A stretch of 43,024 nt of DNA from Polymyxa betae (Eukaryota; Endomyxa; Phytomyxea; Plasmodiophorida; Plasmodiophoridae): assembly GCA_003693705.1 (NCBI GenBank), contig RBZT01000414.1, positions 1 to 43,024 on the forward strand. Reading direction: 5' to 3'. This document shows positions 10,038-20,939 of the stretch, piece after piece (positions within the stretch are counted from its first letter, which is position 1; every line of letters starts with the position of its first letter). Under the pieces are notes generated by a model, which was not told where the DNA came from, did no database searches, and saw nothing but the letters and a program-made list of their open reading frames with translations. Position numbers and translations under genes: made by a program.

Positions 10038-11969
10038 CTAGGCAGCCTTTTGTCCAACACGTTTTTGCTTTTGGGACTTGGTTTTAGCAGAGCCAGCATG
10101 TTTACGAGAATCATGCCTGGACATTCGTGCCTGATCTCGCATTCCTTTGCCACCATTCCAGAATTCACTGCCAGCTCGGGTCGTATCTGTGTTCAATAAA
10201 CGACAATAATATCAACGATGCAGATCGTCTTACTTCGACCACATGGACATTTTCCAGTACCAGAAATTGCCGATTCTTGTGAGCAGTAGCCACAGATCTG
10301 TCTTAGGGCCCATTTCATTTCATGTGGATTGGAAGCAGTGCCAAGCTCGTGGCAGATGTCGCAAGGGAACGCCTTCCCACAGCACGGGAACCTTAACCAT
10401 CGGTATGATTTCGAATAATGCTTGCAGGTGCCGAAATCAGGCAGAGGTGTTCCTTTCTTAACGGCACTCAGCGATTCAACAGATCGAGCAGGTCGCACTG
10501 TAAAATCTCACTTTCAGCTTTGTAAACAAATGTATCAGAACCATACAAGAGGGTTTTTCGGACGCTGTCTCTTGCTTCGATTTCTTTGAAAGTGTAGCAG
10601 ATTCAGCAGTGGACTTTCCAACGAGCTCGACATCGCCGCAAACGAGCGTCATTGCTAGAAAGCATTCCCGACAATGAACGAGTAGTTTTTTAGGGCCCGA
10701 TTCAATGCGTTCCATTAACAGATCGCTGGAGCATCCTGCACAAGAAGCCCAGATATCGGATGGAAGATAGTCGACGACGTCACAATCCGAAGTCTGGACG
10801 GTCCCGAATCGGAAATTTGAGATGTGGACGATCTCGAAGGAAAACTTGGCGGACCATTGCTCGTTGCAGGATTCGCAAGAACCGGATTCGAGCAGGGTTG
10901 GGACCAGCTTGGCATCGAAATTACGGCCGCATCGAGAACATTTTAGAACTAATCGCACGATGCGGATCCGAGCCATAGCGATATTAATCAGCTGAATCGA
11001 TGGGAATATGAGCTCGACACCTTGCGAGGCAGGTTTCAGCTCTTCCATTGCCGGTAATGGCTCCGGCTGCGACTATAAAAAATTTCAACAATCAATATGC
11101 AGATTCCGAACAAAGTACCGGTTCAAAGGTGATTTCTTGCAAATTTTCAGTGATTTGTCTCACTTTCGAATGGTGCTCAGATTCTGCTTGCAGCGCTGAT
11201 CGGATCTCTTTAAATCGTGCGATACAATCAGCAGCTGTCTTGCCGTCAACCTTTTCGGAGATTAAACGCCATCTGGCTTCAGGCGATTGCTCTTTGGACT
11301 TCGGCACAGACTTCAATGCTTGTTCAAGCTGCGACTGTTGCTCAGGAGTCCATGAATTCGTACCAACTGGAGCTTCTTGCTTCGACTAACAATCTAGTTA
11401 TTCGCATTTTGAATATTTGAGAACACCAACAGGACCTGCTGCTGTTGATTTAGAACATCACATCCCAGCTTCATCAAGCCGTTCAGATTATCGTCGAGCC
11501 ATTTTAAAACGGCGATAATCATTGACGAACGTCCTCGCCTCTTTTCACAGAATTTTAACAACCCTTCAATAATAACCCTGTAATCCAGCGATCAATGCGA
11601 TACGATAACCACAAAACATGAGCAGAACCTGCGAATTTCGACAGCCTGATTATCATTGATCTTGAAGCTTGGCAGCTCGGATGGATAACTTTCTGGAATA
11701 GAAATCTCTAAAGGAAGACATTTCACTCTGGAAAAACGCTGTCGATATTCCGGGTCCTGACATTCGAAATCGAGAGCGATTCGAACAACCGAGTTATCTG
11801 GGTCTCTGGTCATCCTAACCGCTAAGATCAGCATCGACAGCTTAACCGTCTGACGATTGCAGACCGGAACGCGGACGAACGATACGTTCGTTGAAGGTGT
11901 CGAAGTTCCGAGTCCAGATCGGCAGCCATCGCGATGTCCGTCGCCGATCGCTGCTTTTTGCAATAACAT
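10038..11969 (-). CDS. RWD-SANT-CHY zinc finger protein
   Basis: Six exons (11629-11969, 11436-11577, 11119-11385, 10547-11072, 10234-10497, 10038-10186) close in phase to 562 residues; introns are 46-51 nt. Residues ~30-160 form an RWD-like domain (LPLEISIPESYPSELPSF; then LKWLDDNLNGLMKL). Residues ~170-240 form a Myb/SANT domain with NSWTPEQQSQLEQAL, RWRLISEKVDGKTAADC and ARFKEI. A cysteine-pair region with CSRCG, CESCNEQW and CAGCSSDLL follows. The CHY zinc finger is near residues 415-520: TCKHYSKSYRWLRFPCCG, FPCDICHE, ICGYCSQE and CPCG. The protein ends FWNGGKGMRDQARMSRHDSRKH and a basic tail, as in other CHY proteins. CHY fingers bind several zinc ions and often occur in ubiquitin-pathway proteins; the role here is unknown. 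Confidence 0.9.
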
Positions 11970-12264
11970 GTTGATAGTTATGACATTATGAGGCTATTGT
12001 GCTCTCTATGAAGCCAGGAGGCTTCTACTTTGTATCCTTGGTTTGTTAAGGTCTGAAATTCGAGGGTTCGTTTAGGATCACTATTTCACGAAATCAAAAC
12101 GACTGCTTTGAATTGCCAGAGCGATAGATTCAAACTATTTTGTAGAACTATCAGTAGACCATCATTCCTTCTCTACGACAAGGCACTGTTTTGGACCATG
12201 GCGTCCTTTGATATGCAAGCGGTGAATGCGGCGAGAAAAGGGGGAATTCAGACTTGATAAAAAA

Positions 12265-13800
12265 TCATTTCATTATGATCATGAAAGCAATTCCGATTAG
12301 GACAGGGACAGCTGTTAGTAATGCAAATAGGACCTGGACCATCGGTTTAGTGACGGGAGGCTTCACCGAATTCTGATCAACGGGAGCCTGCTCTCGAGCA
12401 GACGAGTTCGATGAGAACTTCTCTACACAATTATCCAAAGACTGCAGCGAATTTTCTAGGCCGATATATTCCTAATGCGCAGTCAGAATTCAACCATGAA
12501 TAATGACAATGTGCCCAACTTGTATACGGTCGTTGACCTCTTCAAGGCTCTCATCAGGGAAGACATAATCGCATAGATAGAACTGTGAATCTGGATCAAG
12601 AAACATTATTCGTTTCGGTAACTGGCAAGTCGCATTCCTATCAATTCAATGAGAAATAGAATCTTGCAAGAGCACCGCTACGTACACAGCAGGATTCACT
12701 TTGTCAACATTGAAGTCTTGAAACAGTCTCCATCGATAAACCGAGCTGATGATCTAGTATGACTTCATCGGACAGCAGATACAACTCGATAGGCGTACTT
12801 TTGAATTAGATCAGCCTGAAGGGCATCAGCAGCATCGGCAAGACTCGCCTGAGGAAGAGCATAAGCGATGCCGGTGAAGGTGCCTTCAAAGCGGCCGATC
12901 GTTGCCAATTCCGTTCGGGTTTGCAATGTTGGCAGCAGGAAATCAATCTGGTGCTGTGAGGACTGAAGTTTAGCCAATGGTACCGAATTCGTCTTCGTTA
13001 TAGTAACGTCCTGTAGGTCGATTAACATTCATGTAATGCTAATATATCAATCCACAAACTGAAGATGAATCTTTCAAAACTGGAACAGATTTTTGCAAAA
13101 ATGAAGCCAGACTGCCTTCGAAGTCGGGTGTATTCAATGATGTTAAAGGTAAAGAAACTGAAATCTGGGTGCGGAAACAATGAAGACACTCAGTCAGTTT
13201 CGATTGTGGTTTAACAGTGATATTAATCTTCGATGTTCGACTATGCCGACGACATCTGTAAAGCAAGAATTAGTAGATGGATGATAAAGGGGAATCTGTG
13301 AACTTTCAGAATCGGCTCCATAGAAGCTGGATATCAATGCCTGGAAGTATAAACAGAACGATGAGGACTCCAAACATTACGGTGAGGAAAGAGAAGTCCA
13401 GAGATGAAAACCAGCAGAAACGGCTGTAAATATTGTAGGCGCGTACCTTACTTTGGACTGCTCAACACTGAATTCTAACAGTGAGGTGAACTCAGCTTGA
13501 CCATTGAGTATGCCAATAGGGATGATTCCCCCTGGCAACATTGCAGTTAACTGTTTGATAAATGTAGAGACCCACTTTACAGACATCGGCCCGGATGGAA
13601 CACGAATCTGTTCGCGAGAATTAAATCATATCGGATGCCGCTCGAATGGAGTATACACTAGCAACGACATGGGCGCTGGTGTTATTGATCAGCCCAATCA
13701 AGGCATAAGGCGATTGAGCAATCTGCAACAGTTTCGTTTCTAATTGCGATTCAATGATGACAGTCTTGATGTTCTCTATAGACGGCGACGATGCAGACAT
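12265..13800 (-). CDS. ODR4: ODR4-like tail-anchored ER membrane protein
   Basis: ODR4 is an ER membrane protein needed for chemoreceptor trafficking in worms; in mammals it binds the UFM1 protease UFSP2. Matches in order: KTVIIESQLETKLLQIA then YALIGLINN (exon 13657-13800); LTAMLPGGIIPIGIL (exon ending 13607); ECLHCFRTQISVSLPLTS (13060-13255); the block GRFEGTFTGIAYALPQASL then ALQADLIQKYAYR (exon starting 13010). Then come RIMFLDPDSQFYLCDYVFPD followed by ESLEEVNDR, and a C-terminal membrane helix VLFALLTAVPVLIGIAFMII ending IMK. The last six blocks align with human ODR4, including LCDYKFDDES and the tail anchor. Splicing between 13256 and 13470 does not close cleanly with consensus donors, so that part is uncertain; one possible intron near 12750-12785 is only ~30 nt. 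Confidence 0.75.
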
Positions 13801-14251
13801 CTTAAACACTCGTTGCAGAACAGCACCAATATACAGTATTCTGAAGCCAGTTCAGAAAGTTATTTTTTAACCGAAGTTGCGTAAAAAGTTGTGCATTTTC
13901 TCTTTCCGTGATTTCATCAAAGCCGCGAAGTCATAATCTATTCAAATCAGTAAACACCTGAGTGGTTTTATCGGGAGTTCTTCTGAGCTGGTCGTCTCTC
14001 AAATTAAAAGTCGATTATGATGCACGAGCAACTTCTAAACAACATCACGCTTTTTCAAGAAACGCCGTTCGCAGCGAAGCTTGAAACAGCTTATCATACA
14101 TAGTCTCAAGTATGGGCGACTCTCAACTACTCAATTTTTGTTCTCATAGCCGTATTAGGTCAAACTTGTAATCTTACGACATTTAATGAACTTGGTATAA
14201 AGCTAAGAGTGGGTTCTCAGGGCCCGATCACGCAATAGAGGGCGAATCGCA
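13801..14251. other. Intergenic stretch between ODR4-like and CCCH genes
   Basis: These ~450 bases separate two minus-strand genes and should hold the ODR4-like promoter and the end of the CCCH transcript. I see no coding potential, RNA fold or repeat. Confidence 0.4.
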
Positions 14252-15319
14252 TCATTGCTTTATTGGATACAGTACAGGCGAAGTCGAATGCGATCGCTGG
14301 ATTTTAGCATCGTCGCCCGACTTCTGAAACGCGTTGAAGATTTGGGAGGTCGTCGGGGCGCTGGTCGGCCCCGCTGACGACATCGACTTGAATCTTGGCA
14401 CCGGACGAAGGTCGCTCAATCCATGAGCGAATCGACACTTGTGCTCATATGGACACGAACCAAATTGCGAATAGGTTCGACAAATAGCAGTCTTGAACAA
14501 TTGCGGATTGCAGACCGATTTCTTCTGGGCGTTCTCGTCACTATGATCAGTCGCAGCTGGAGATAATGTGATCTGGACCGATTTCAAGTCAGAGGCAAAT
14601 GTCGGGATCTGTTGGGTGGATATCGATCGAATCGAAGTTGGGACTGTATGCGCCATACTCTCCTCTGGAGGCAATACGATGGCATCGGTTGCAGCTCGAA
14701 GCTGTTCGACACCATGAGCGAACTGACACTGACTATCATAATCACAACGCCCAATCAGTTGCCATTGACGGCATAGTTCAGTCTTATAAGTTCGTCGATC
14801 TCGAATAAATGTCGATCGACGTGCTACGTGATGTTGCTCTTTGTGATGATTCGTCTCGTTTTTCATCGTTTTTTGTGACTTTTTACGAAGCTGCTGAGGA
14901 CCATGAGCGAATTGGCAGCTGTCTCCGTATGGACAGAACCCAATCGTTGAGAATGTTCGACATAATTCGGTGTGATATAGGCTATTATGAGTCTTGTTAT
15001 CATGCCCATCCTTATGATGCGAAAAACTTGCGAATCGATTCAGAACCGGAGCTTCCTGTCCCGAATTATCGTTATTGTGAAAACTAGCTGAGCGAGCCTT
15101 GACAACTTTAGGAGCAGACAATAGGTCGGATGACGGCTCTGGTGATTGCAACGCCGAGCTTCGACGTAGTTCCTCAAATCCATGGGCAAACGAACAGCTT
15201 GTTCCGTATTCGCAGATCCCGTTCGTCATGAAAGTTCGGCAAAGCGATGTTTTGTATTTTCGAGCATAGACGAGTGCCTTTCGGCCATCCTGTGTTGCCG
15301 CTGCCGTTGCTGCAGGCAT
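14252..15319 (-). CDS. TIS11/ZFP36-type protein with four CCCH zinc fingers
   Basis: Single exon of 355 residues with four fingers, each C-x8-C-x5-C-x3-H and each preceded by a TIS11-type lead (YKTSLC, YHTELC, YKTELC, FKTAIC). They lie near residues 23-48, 115-140, 178-203 and 270-295. Every finger ends in FAHG followed by a leucine and an arginine, as in tristetraprolin. Family members bind AU-rich elements in mRNA 3' ends and recruit the CCR4-NOT deadenylase. TIS11 proteins normally have two fingers; four is like the POS-1/MEX-type expansions and some plant or protist proteins. Serine-rich linkers with RSAS, RFAS and RSHSTSP could be 14-3-3 or kinase sites. The start ATG begins a MPAATAAA leader. 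No intron interrupts it. Confidence 0.9.
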   Translation of the reverse strand: MPAATAAATQDGRKALVYARKYKTSLCRTFMTNGICEYGTSCSFAHGFEELRRSSALQSPEPSSDLLSAPKVVKARSASFHNNDNSGQEAPVLNRFASFSHHKDGHDNKTHNSLYHTELCRTFSTIGFCPYGDSCQFAHGPQQLRKKSQKTMKNETNHHKEQHHVARRSTFIRDRRTYKTELCRQWQLIGRCDYDSQCQFAHGVEQLRAATDAIVLPPEESMAHTVPTSIRSISTQQIPTFASDLKSVQITLSPAATDHSDENAQKKSVCNPQLFKTAICRTYSQFGSCPYEHKCRFAHGLSDLRPVPRFKSMSSAGPTSAPTTSQIFNAFQKSGDDAKIQRSHSTSPVLYPIKQ

Positions 15320-15539
15320 GATAGAGTAATGTCACAGGTTTAGACAATGATAGGATTTCTGGCTGACACGCGTCCATGTCATCGGATGGGGCACGCGCTG
15401 GGGGCAGTTTGACCGGTTTTTTGATTCGATCTTGATAGGTAACCACAATAGCAGCTGTCATATCATAAGAGTCGACTGCTTTATCACCGCTACAGATTCT
15501 TTACTGTACATGATCTAGAAACGGGAGATAGAACGCTGG

Positions 15540-16330
15540 AGTCTGTTTACCTATCCCATCGCTAAACGAGATCGACAGTCATCGAAATGTGGATTATGCA
15601 AGCAGTGAACACCGAGACAGCATAGGCTTGACCAACGGCCGATTGTTGTTGCTTGACAATTTTGATGCGTTGATGACTGATCACGATGACCCGGACATCC
15701 TCTAGCACCATTACTTGAAACAGAAGACGAGATGTGAACCAAACCATACCTGAGTCGGCCAGGAGCTTAGCCTTGCTCTGCCCGGCGCCGAGAAAATCTC
15801 GTTTGAAGTTGCCTGATTCAATCCACTTCGTGATGTGCTCCAAAAACGAACCTTAATTCGCCATCTGTGATCAATAGTAAATTTCAATACGCTCAAACAC
15901 ATTCAATGGAATCGTACCTGCAAGCATCTTAATGACTCCGGTCGTACAGCATCCACCGACACGAGCATGATTGATACGTCCCTAACACGTCGGCGCCAGC
16001 TTCTTCTGAATCAACTTCGGACTCCTAATGTCGATATCTCGACTCCTTTCTTTATATGAACACTTGATAGTGACCTTTGAGACATTTGACGTGGCCTTCT
16101 GTCAGTAACGCAACATCATTCATTAGGCATGTCGATGGGCTCTGCTTGAATAGGGCACCGTTGGTTGAAGCCAGCAGCTTGGCAAAAAATGTAATCGCAT
16201 TGAGATACTTTGAATATAAACTGTGAAGAACAATCGTGATGCTCCAGTCGCCTCGCTATCCGCCACAGTTTGGAATTCGGCTTAGACGACAGCATCGGAA
16301 TGTGGGAATGTTATGCATGATATCCAGAAC
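15540..16330 (-). CDS. Unidentified multi-exon gene, model incomplete
   Basis: Several consecutive minus-strand blocks read like one conserved protein, in order: YSKYLNAITFFAKLLAS; GALFKQSPSTCLMNDVALL; TEGHVKCLKGHYQVFI; SRDIDIRSPKLIQKKLAP; INHARVGGCCTTGVIKMLAG; SFLEHITKWIESGNFKRDFL; GAGQSKAKLLADSG; VLEDVRVIVISHQ; SAVGQAYAVSVFTACIIH. The joins at about 15909 (AG donor frame to GSFLEH, intron ~15845-15916) and at about 15707-15750 close in phase. Others do not, and two joins would need to skip an in-frame stop. I recognise no family. It could be a real fast-evolving gene, a gene with very short introns I cannot place, or a decaying copy. It lies between the CCCH gene promoter and a membralin-like gene on the same strand. 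Confidence 0.35.
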
Positions 16331-16369
16331 ACGTAGGCTTAAGCTTTCAGATGGCCTTGAACGCAACTG

Positions 16370-17120
16370 AACGGAGAGATCGTTTATAGATGGCGAGCTA
16401 ACTGATTCTTGCAGGCATGATGAAAATATATGATTGCTCAGTTGAGACTCTAAAATCGTAGAATTTCAGATTGAGAGCAGCTGAGGACTCAATACTTTCC
16501 AACTAAAACTGAATTGTGATAGCGCGGCCGCGAGCTCACGCAAGCAACGATATCAACATGCGATTTTGGTCGACCTGGACATCATCCTACACGTACGCGG
16601 CAGTAACTTGGGTCACAATTGAAGTCGCGAATGCCTTCGTGAACTCGGTGATGGCCAGTAACTCGATCCGCTATAGCTTCCAAGTAGACATATCAAGTAA
16701 GAGGACGAATATCGTTGCTTTTTGCCAAGATCCAATTACCAATAGCGTGAGCACCAACATTATCGAAACTGTCACATAACTATAAATTCACCGCCTTTAT
16801 GAAGCCAGAATCAAACCGGGTCCAACAAGATCCTAGAATCTCTGTCTCATGCATTGGCATCAACTCCATGTCAGAAGGAGAGGCTTGGCTGATTCTCGAA
16901 TACGATTCCTTGCGGTTTAATTTCCATCGAAACGAAAGGCCTTTGATTGATCATCACATGAAAAAACAACGCCGAATGGTCATTGCCTGCAGTCTGCTCA
17001 CTTTTACAATCGCAGAACTCTTCATCGGATCCGATAGGAAGACTCTTGTTGGCTGCTTGGAGCAACATTAAAAGCAAAATAGCCAATGTAACATTACCTT
17101 TCACAATTCTGTGAAGTGAG
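16370..17120 (-). CDS. Multi-pass membrane protein, membralin-like (model incomplete)
   Basis: Minus-strand blocks resemble membralin (TMEM259), an ER membrane protein linked to ER-associated degradation. An N-terminal hydrophobic segment (VTLAILLLMLLQAANKS) is followed by a polar stretch with INQRPFVSM. Then comes SYVTVSIMLVLTLLVIGSWQ followed by KATIFVLLLDM, matching membralin's SYLAAFAIMVIFTL then HQIFVFIVDLLQM. RIELLAITEFTKAFATSIVT matches MEAIMSEFFNDTTTAF. VDQNRM corresponds to ADQYDA, and IIYFHHA to MIYFFHH near 16400-16420. The luminal region is far shorter than in animals. An in-frame TAG interrupts the helix before VDQNRM. Exon limits are not settled, and its start lies within ~100 bases of the divergent BUBR1-like gene. 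Confidence 0.35.
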
Positions 17121-17181
17121 AAAATATTTCCGGAGAGTTGAAGTTGGCGCGCGATTCGAAGGTCATCCCATTCAGGGAGAA

Positions 17182-20100
17182 ATGACAATCACATACGACG
17201 ACATCGAGATTTCCAAAGAAAACCTGCAGCCTTTACCTCAAGGCCGGCGCGAGTCGTCATTAGCTGCTAGCGGGACAGCTCCCATGGCGCCGCATGCTTC
17301 GCGCCATCCCCAAGCGCAGCAGTTTGAGCGTGAGCTGGTCGACGCCGATCGCAGCTCCGATCCGCTGGAGGTCTGGCTCCGATATATTAAATGGACGGAA
17401 GACGAATTCAGCTCTGGAGGCGACAGGTCCCATATCACGGTATGCTCTTGTTGCTGTACGGTTTTGTAAAGTTTAATTTTTTTAAGAATCCAGTAATATG
17501 AAATTTTGATGTTGATTTGTTCTCTTTTCAAAGTTTGCATCTGCCTGGAGTCGTTTTACAATTATCCTGCATTGTCGGTTAAACCTTCAGAGCAGATATT
17601 ATTAGAGCGCTGCTGCAAAAAATTCGCCGACGATCTTCGATATAAAGATTCACGAAAATATTTAAAAGTTTGGATCAAATGTGAACACCTGAAGTCGCCA
17701 ACCCTTCTACGTTTGATTCCTTATCTGTTTAGTTGCCGACCATTGCAGCGCCGGGGTCGAAGAGCTATTCGAGTTCCTGCGGCTGAAATCGATCGGGCAG
17801 TCGCAAGCCTTGTTTTATCAGGCTTGGGCCTGGGTTCTCGAAAGCAAACGCGATTTCCAAGGCGCCGAAGACGCCCTTGCCGAAGTTATCGCTGTCGAAA
17901 TGTCGCGAATCAAGGCTCACTTTTATTCAGGGAATCAACAAAGGTGCCAAGCCTGCTGCGAAATTAACTTCGGCGCTAGACGCCTGTCGTTCTCGACGTG
18001 CGGCAGCCGCCGATTCTGTCGAGTCGTCTTCCGGAACATCACGAGCCGCGTTGTTGCAGTTGCAGAGGAAAGAGGCGATCTCATCATATCGAATCGGTAC
18101 ACAGCCGAAACCATTGCCGATACAATCGGTGCCAAATCAGAACGCTGCACATATCGATGTCTTTCACGACGAAAATGGCCACGGGAGCAGAAGGGCGATA
18201 GACCCCGCCTGTGTTGTCACAGAATTCAATGAAACTGTTATGAATAAGGAGAATATCGCTCAACCTACGAACTGGGTCGAACCGCTACGCCGACCTCCAT
18301 TGGCACCAACATATCAGGTGAAGCGCTTGTAGATTTTTTGGACCATTCTTTCTCTTTAGATTGCGTTTTAGTTTTGTTTTTATGCCGGTTCATACCTTTG
18401 CCCTAAAGCGATGCTTTTGGGGAAATATCAAAATCAGTTTTTAAATTCGATTTGCTTATTAGAACCGCGCTGGTGCATCGCAAATCAAAGTGTTTGTTGA
18501 TCCTTCTCTTGAGCAAACTGAATCACAACGACATAATAAGGGGGCCAACTTGCGAAATCGTCTCCATGGAGCTCCGGTGTCCGAACGTCTACGCTCGGAT
18601 CCACTGCAGAGAATCCAGCAGTTCCCTCAGTCCCAAAATCAGCCAAGGGACGCAGATGCTGCCGTCGATTATGAGCGCAGCTATGACGCTGAAATGCTGA
18701 AAGACGAATCATGCCCGGATGGATTCAGCTTCGAAGAAATTAGGGCACGACATTACATGGAGAAGCGATTAACTGAAGCGCAGGACGATATGCCCATGAC
18801 TGTCAATTACAGCCAGATTCTTTCTTTGAAAGGTTGTACACGTTTTTTACTCATTCCTTATTTCACAGATAACTTTGTGGAGAATCATACTTGTTTTATG
18901 CACTTTCACTTTAAATTGAACGTTTGCCCTAGAGCCTGTTATCTTACTGTTGGTGTTTACCTTAGCATTTACCTTTTATTTCGGCGTAGGGTTGCTGGAC
19001 TAATGAATGTCTTCAGGACCAGGGCTCGCTACACCGGCTCATGCCCCATTGCAGACGCCCCTTCCTCCTGCAAACCCTCGCCGTCTGCAATTCATGATGA
19101 CACCGGCTGCAAATGTCGTTGACGTCCCTTCCATCGAAACGTTTTTAACTTCCAACAAACCTAATTCTTCAACATCTGCCCCTTCAGTTCCTTTGCTGGT
19201 CCCTCGAAACGCTGTACCACCGCCTTCACCTACTGGTACATTGGCAATAAGTTTATCACTTTGACTTTGTTTTCAATTGTCACTGTTGCCTGGTTTCCAA
19301 TATTTAAGGCTTTTCACTCCGGCTTCTATTAATCGGATTCGCTATTATAGTTACAATGACGGTTGAAACGAGAAAGGCTCTGCAAGAAGTCAGGTATAAG
19401 AATTGTTTGACCGGTCGTGATTATAAACAATACTTTCAGGTCAATGTTCTTGGATGGTACCTCAGAAGAACCCGCAGCCAATGGCGATGCCGGTTTGAAC
19501 GAGAAATGCGAAGCGACGACCGAATTCGAGATCTACCAGGATCCAACTGTAGATTTTCGGGCGAAAGAGAATGCTCCAATCCCAGCACAAACTGATCCCA
19601 CATACGATGGACCAACTACGGATCCGCTAACATGCGATGAGCATCGTCGAATTATCGGCGATTTATCTAAGGTATTTGAAACGTCCTGCCAAATTTATTA
19701 TCGGTTATTTTCTTTAAATTCCCTTTCATTCTGCTAATGGTATTTATTAGACTAAACTTCGCTGCGTGATTGACCATTCGTCTGTCCCTGCTCCCGATGA
19801 AATTCGCGATATCGCCGGAGATCAGACAATAGAGGTAGATGACGCAGACCTGCTTGTGATGGGACAGCTTGCGGAACGCGTCTTCGAAGCTCAAGATATC
19901 TCCAACGACTCATCGTTAGTCCTTAAGATTGTTCGTCCAGCGGATCCATGGGAAGCCGTTCTAAGTCAGCGATTACGAGAACGCATTCCTCAAAAAAGTA
20001 ATTCTCTCTTGATGTTTTTGCCTTTTACTCATGTCTAAGTTTTGTTCTAGCGGAGTCGCTGGTTTTAGCTTCCCGGGCATATCTGTTCGAAGACATTGCA

Positions 20101-20938
20101 TTGGTTGTGAGCCAACTTCGTGACGATATTGGCACGCTGCAGACGCTGATTGACAAACACCAAAAGCAGGGCTCATTATGCCCCGAACCTGTTGCTTTTC
20201 TATACACGCAACAGATTCTCACGATTCTTTATATGTCAGTTCATGGTCACCCATGTTGCCTTGTGTTGATCGGATGGATTAGCCTTTACAATGCCAATGT
20301 CGCTCATTGCCAGATTCAACCAAGGCATCTAATTCTGAGTGCCGAATGCCATATTATCTCTTTGATCGACTTTAGCTCTGCTGTTGACTTCAATGAATAC
20401 TCAGAAGACGCGAGGTTTGCCAGCGAACGTATCCCTTACCCATCCAACTGGAGATATGAAGTAAGGGTGGCGGTTCTCGCGACCTCACTTTTAATCATGT
20501 TTCCAGGTTGATTGTTATGGAGCGGCCTCAACAATTCATCAGTACGTTCATTGTGTTCTTTAGAAGGTCTGCGCTGTCGTTTTAAAAATAAGCGCCTCGT
20601 TTTCTGACTGCATTTATTTGTCTGCTGTATTGTCCTCACCCTATTTTAGGTTACTTTTCGGCATTGATATCGATTTCAGTCAAGGGTATCCACAAGTTAT
20701 GCGAAACGTGCAGACAAACTTGCCAAAGTAAGATAGAAACAGAAAAGTTGTGGATTAGTAACAATTGTGCTACAGCTCATATGCTATGGAAATCTGGATG
20801 TCAGTATTTCGAAGCTTGCTCATAGATCCCCAACCGTCTGCTGAACTACACGATAAAATAGAGAATCACTGGCAAAGTATTGGTACAGATCGTTTAAAAT
20901 ACAGCCTTTGCGACACCAACATCTTAATGAATGAATAA
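17182..20938 (+). CDS. BUBR1: BUBR1/MAD3-type spindle checkpoint protein with degenerate kinase domain
   Basis: Fourteen exons close in phase to 876 residues: 17182-17439, 17596-17680, 17733-17884, 17931-18317, 18463-18832, 19017-19235, 19351-19393, 19440-19671, 19751-19997, 20051-20234, 20283-20460, 20507-20541, 20650-20727 and 20776-20938. A first KEN box sits at residues 12-14 (SKENLQPLPQGR). The TPR-like Mad3/Bub1 domain spans ~45-180 (DPLEVWLRYIKWTEDEF, ILLERCCKKF, YLKVWIKFADHC). A second KEN box is near residues 271-273. A GLEBS-like Bub3-binding motif, FSFEEIRARHYMEK, is near residue 382. Residues ~583-876 are a Bub1-family kinase fold: VLKIVRPADPWEAVLSQRL keeps the beta-3 lysine (~641). 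The glycine loop is lost (MGQLAERV), and the catalytic loop reads HCQIQPRH instead of HGDIKPDN. The protein probably inhibits APC/C-Cdc20 as part of the mitotic checkpoint complex. The stop codon overlaps an AATAAA signal. Confidence 0.95.
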
Positions 20939-20939
20939 A
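20934..20939 (+). promoter_or_regulatory. AATAAA overlapping the BUBR1-like stop codon
   Basis: The last sense codon and the TAA stop of the BUBR1-like gene lie inside AATAAA. If it is used, the 3' untranslated region would be only about 15-30 bases long. Confidence 0.35.

Noticed and set aside
15990-16620. Reassigned TAG codon (non-standard genetic code) to explain in-frame stops in two genes
   Set aside because: TAG is the natural end of the mL40-like and CHY proteins, and TGA and TAA are used as normal stops elsewhere, so the standard code holds.
16871-17188. The minus-strand frame beginning at 17188 as a complete 105-residue protein
   Set aside because: The first codon is TTG and the frame overlaps the BUBR1-like start; its hydrophobic part is better explained as the N-terminal exon of the membralin-like gene.
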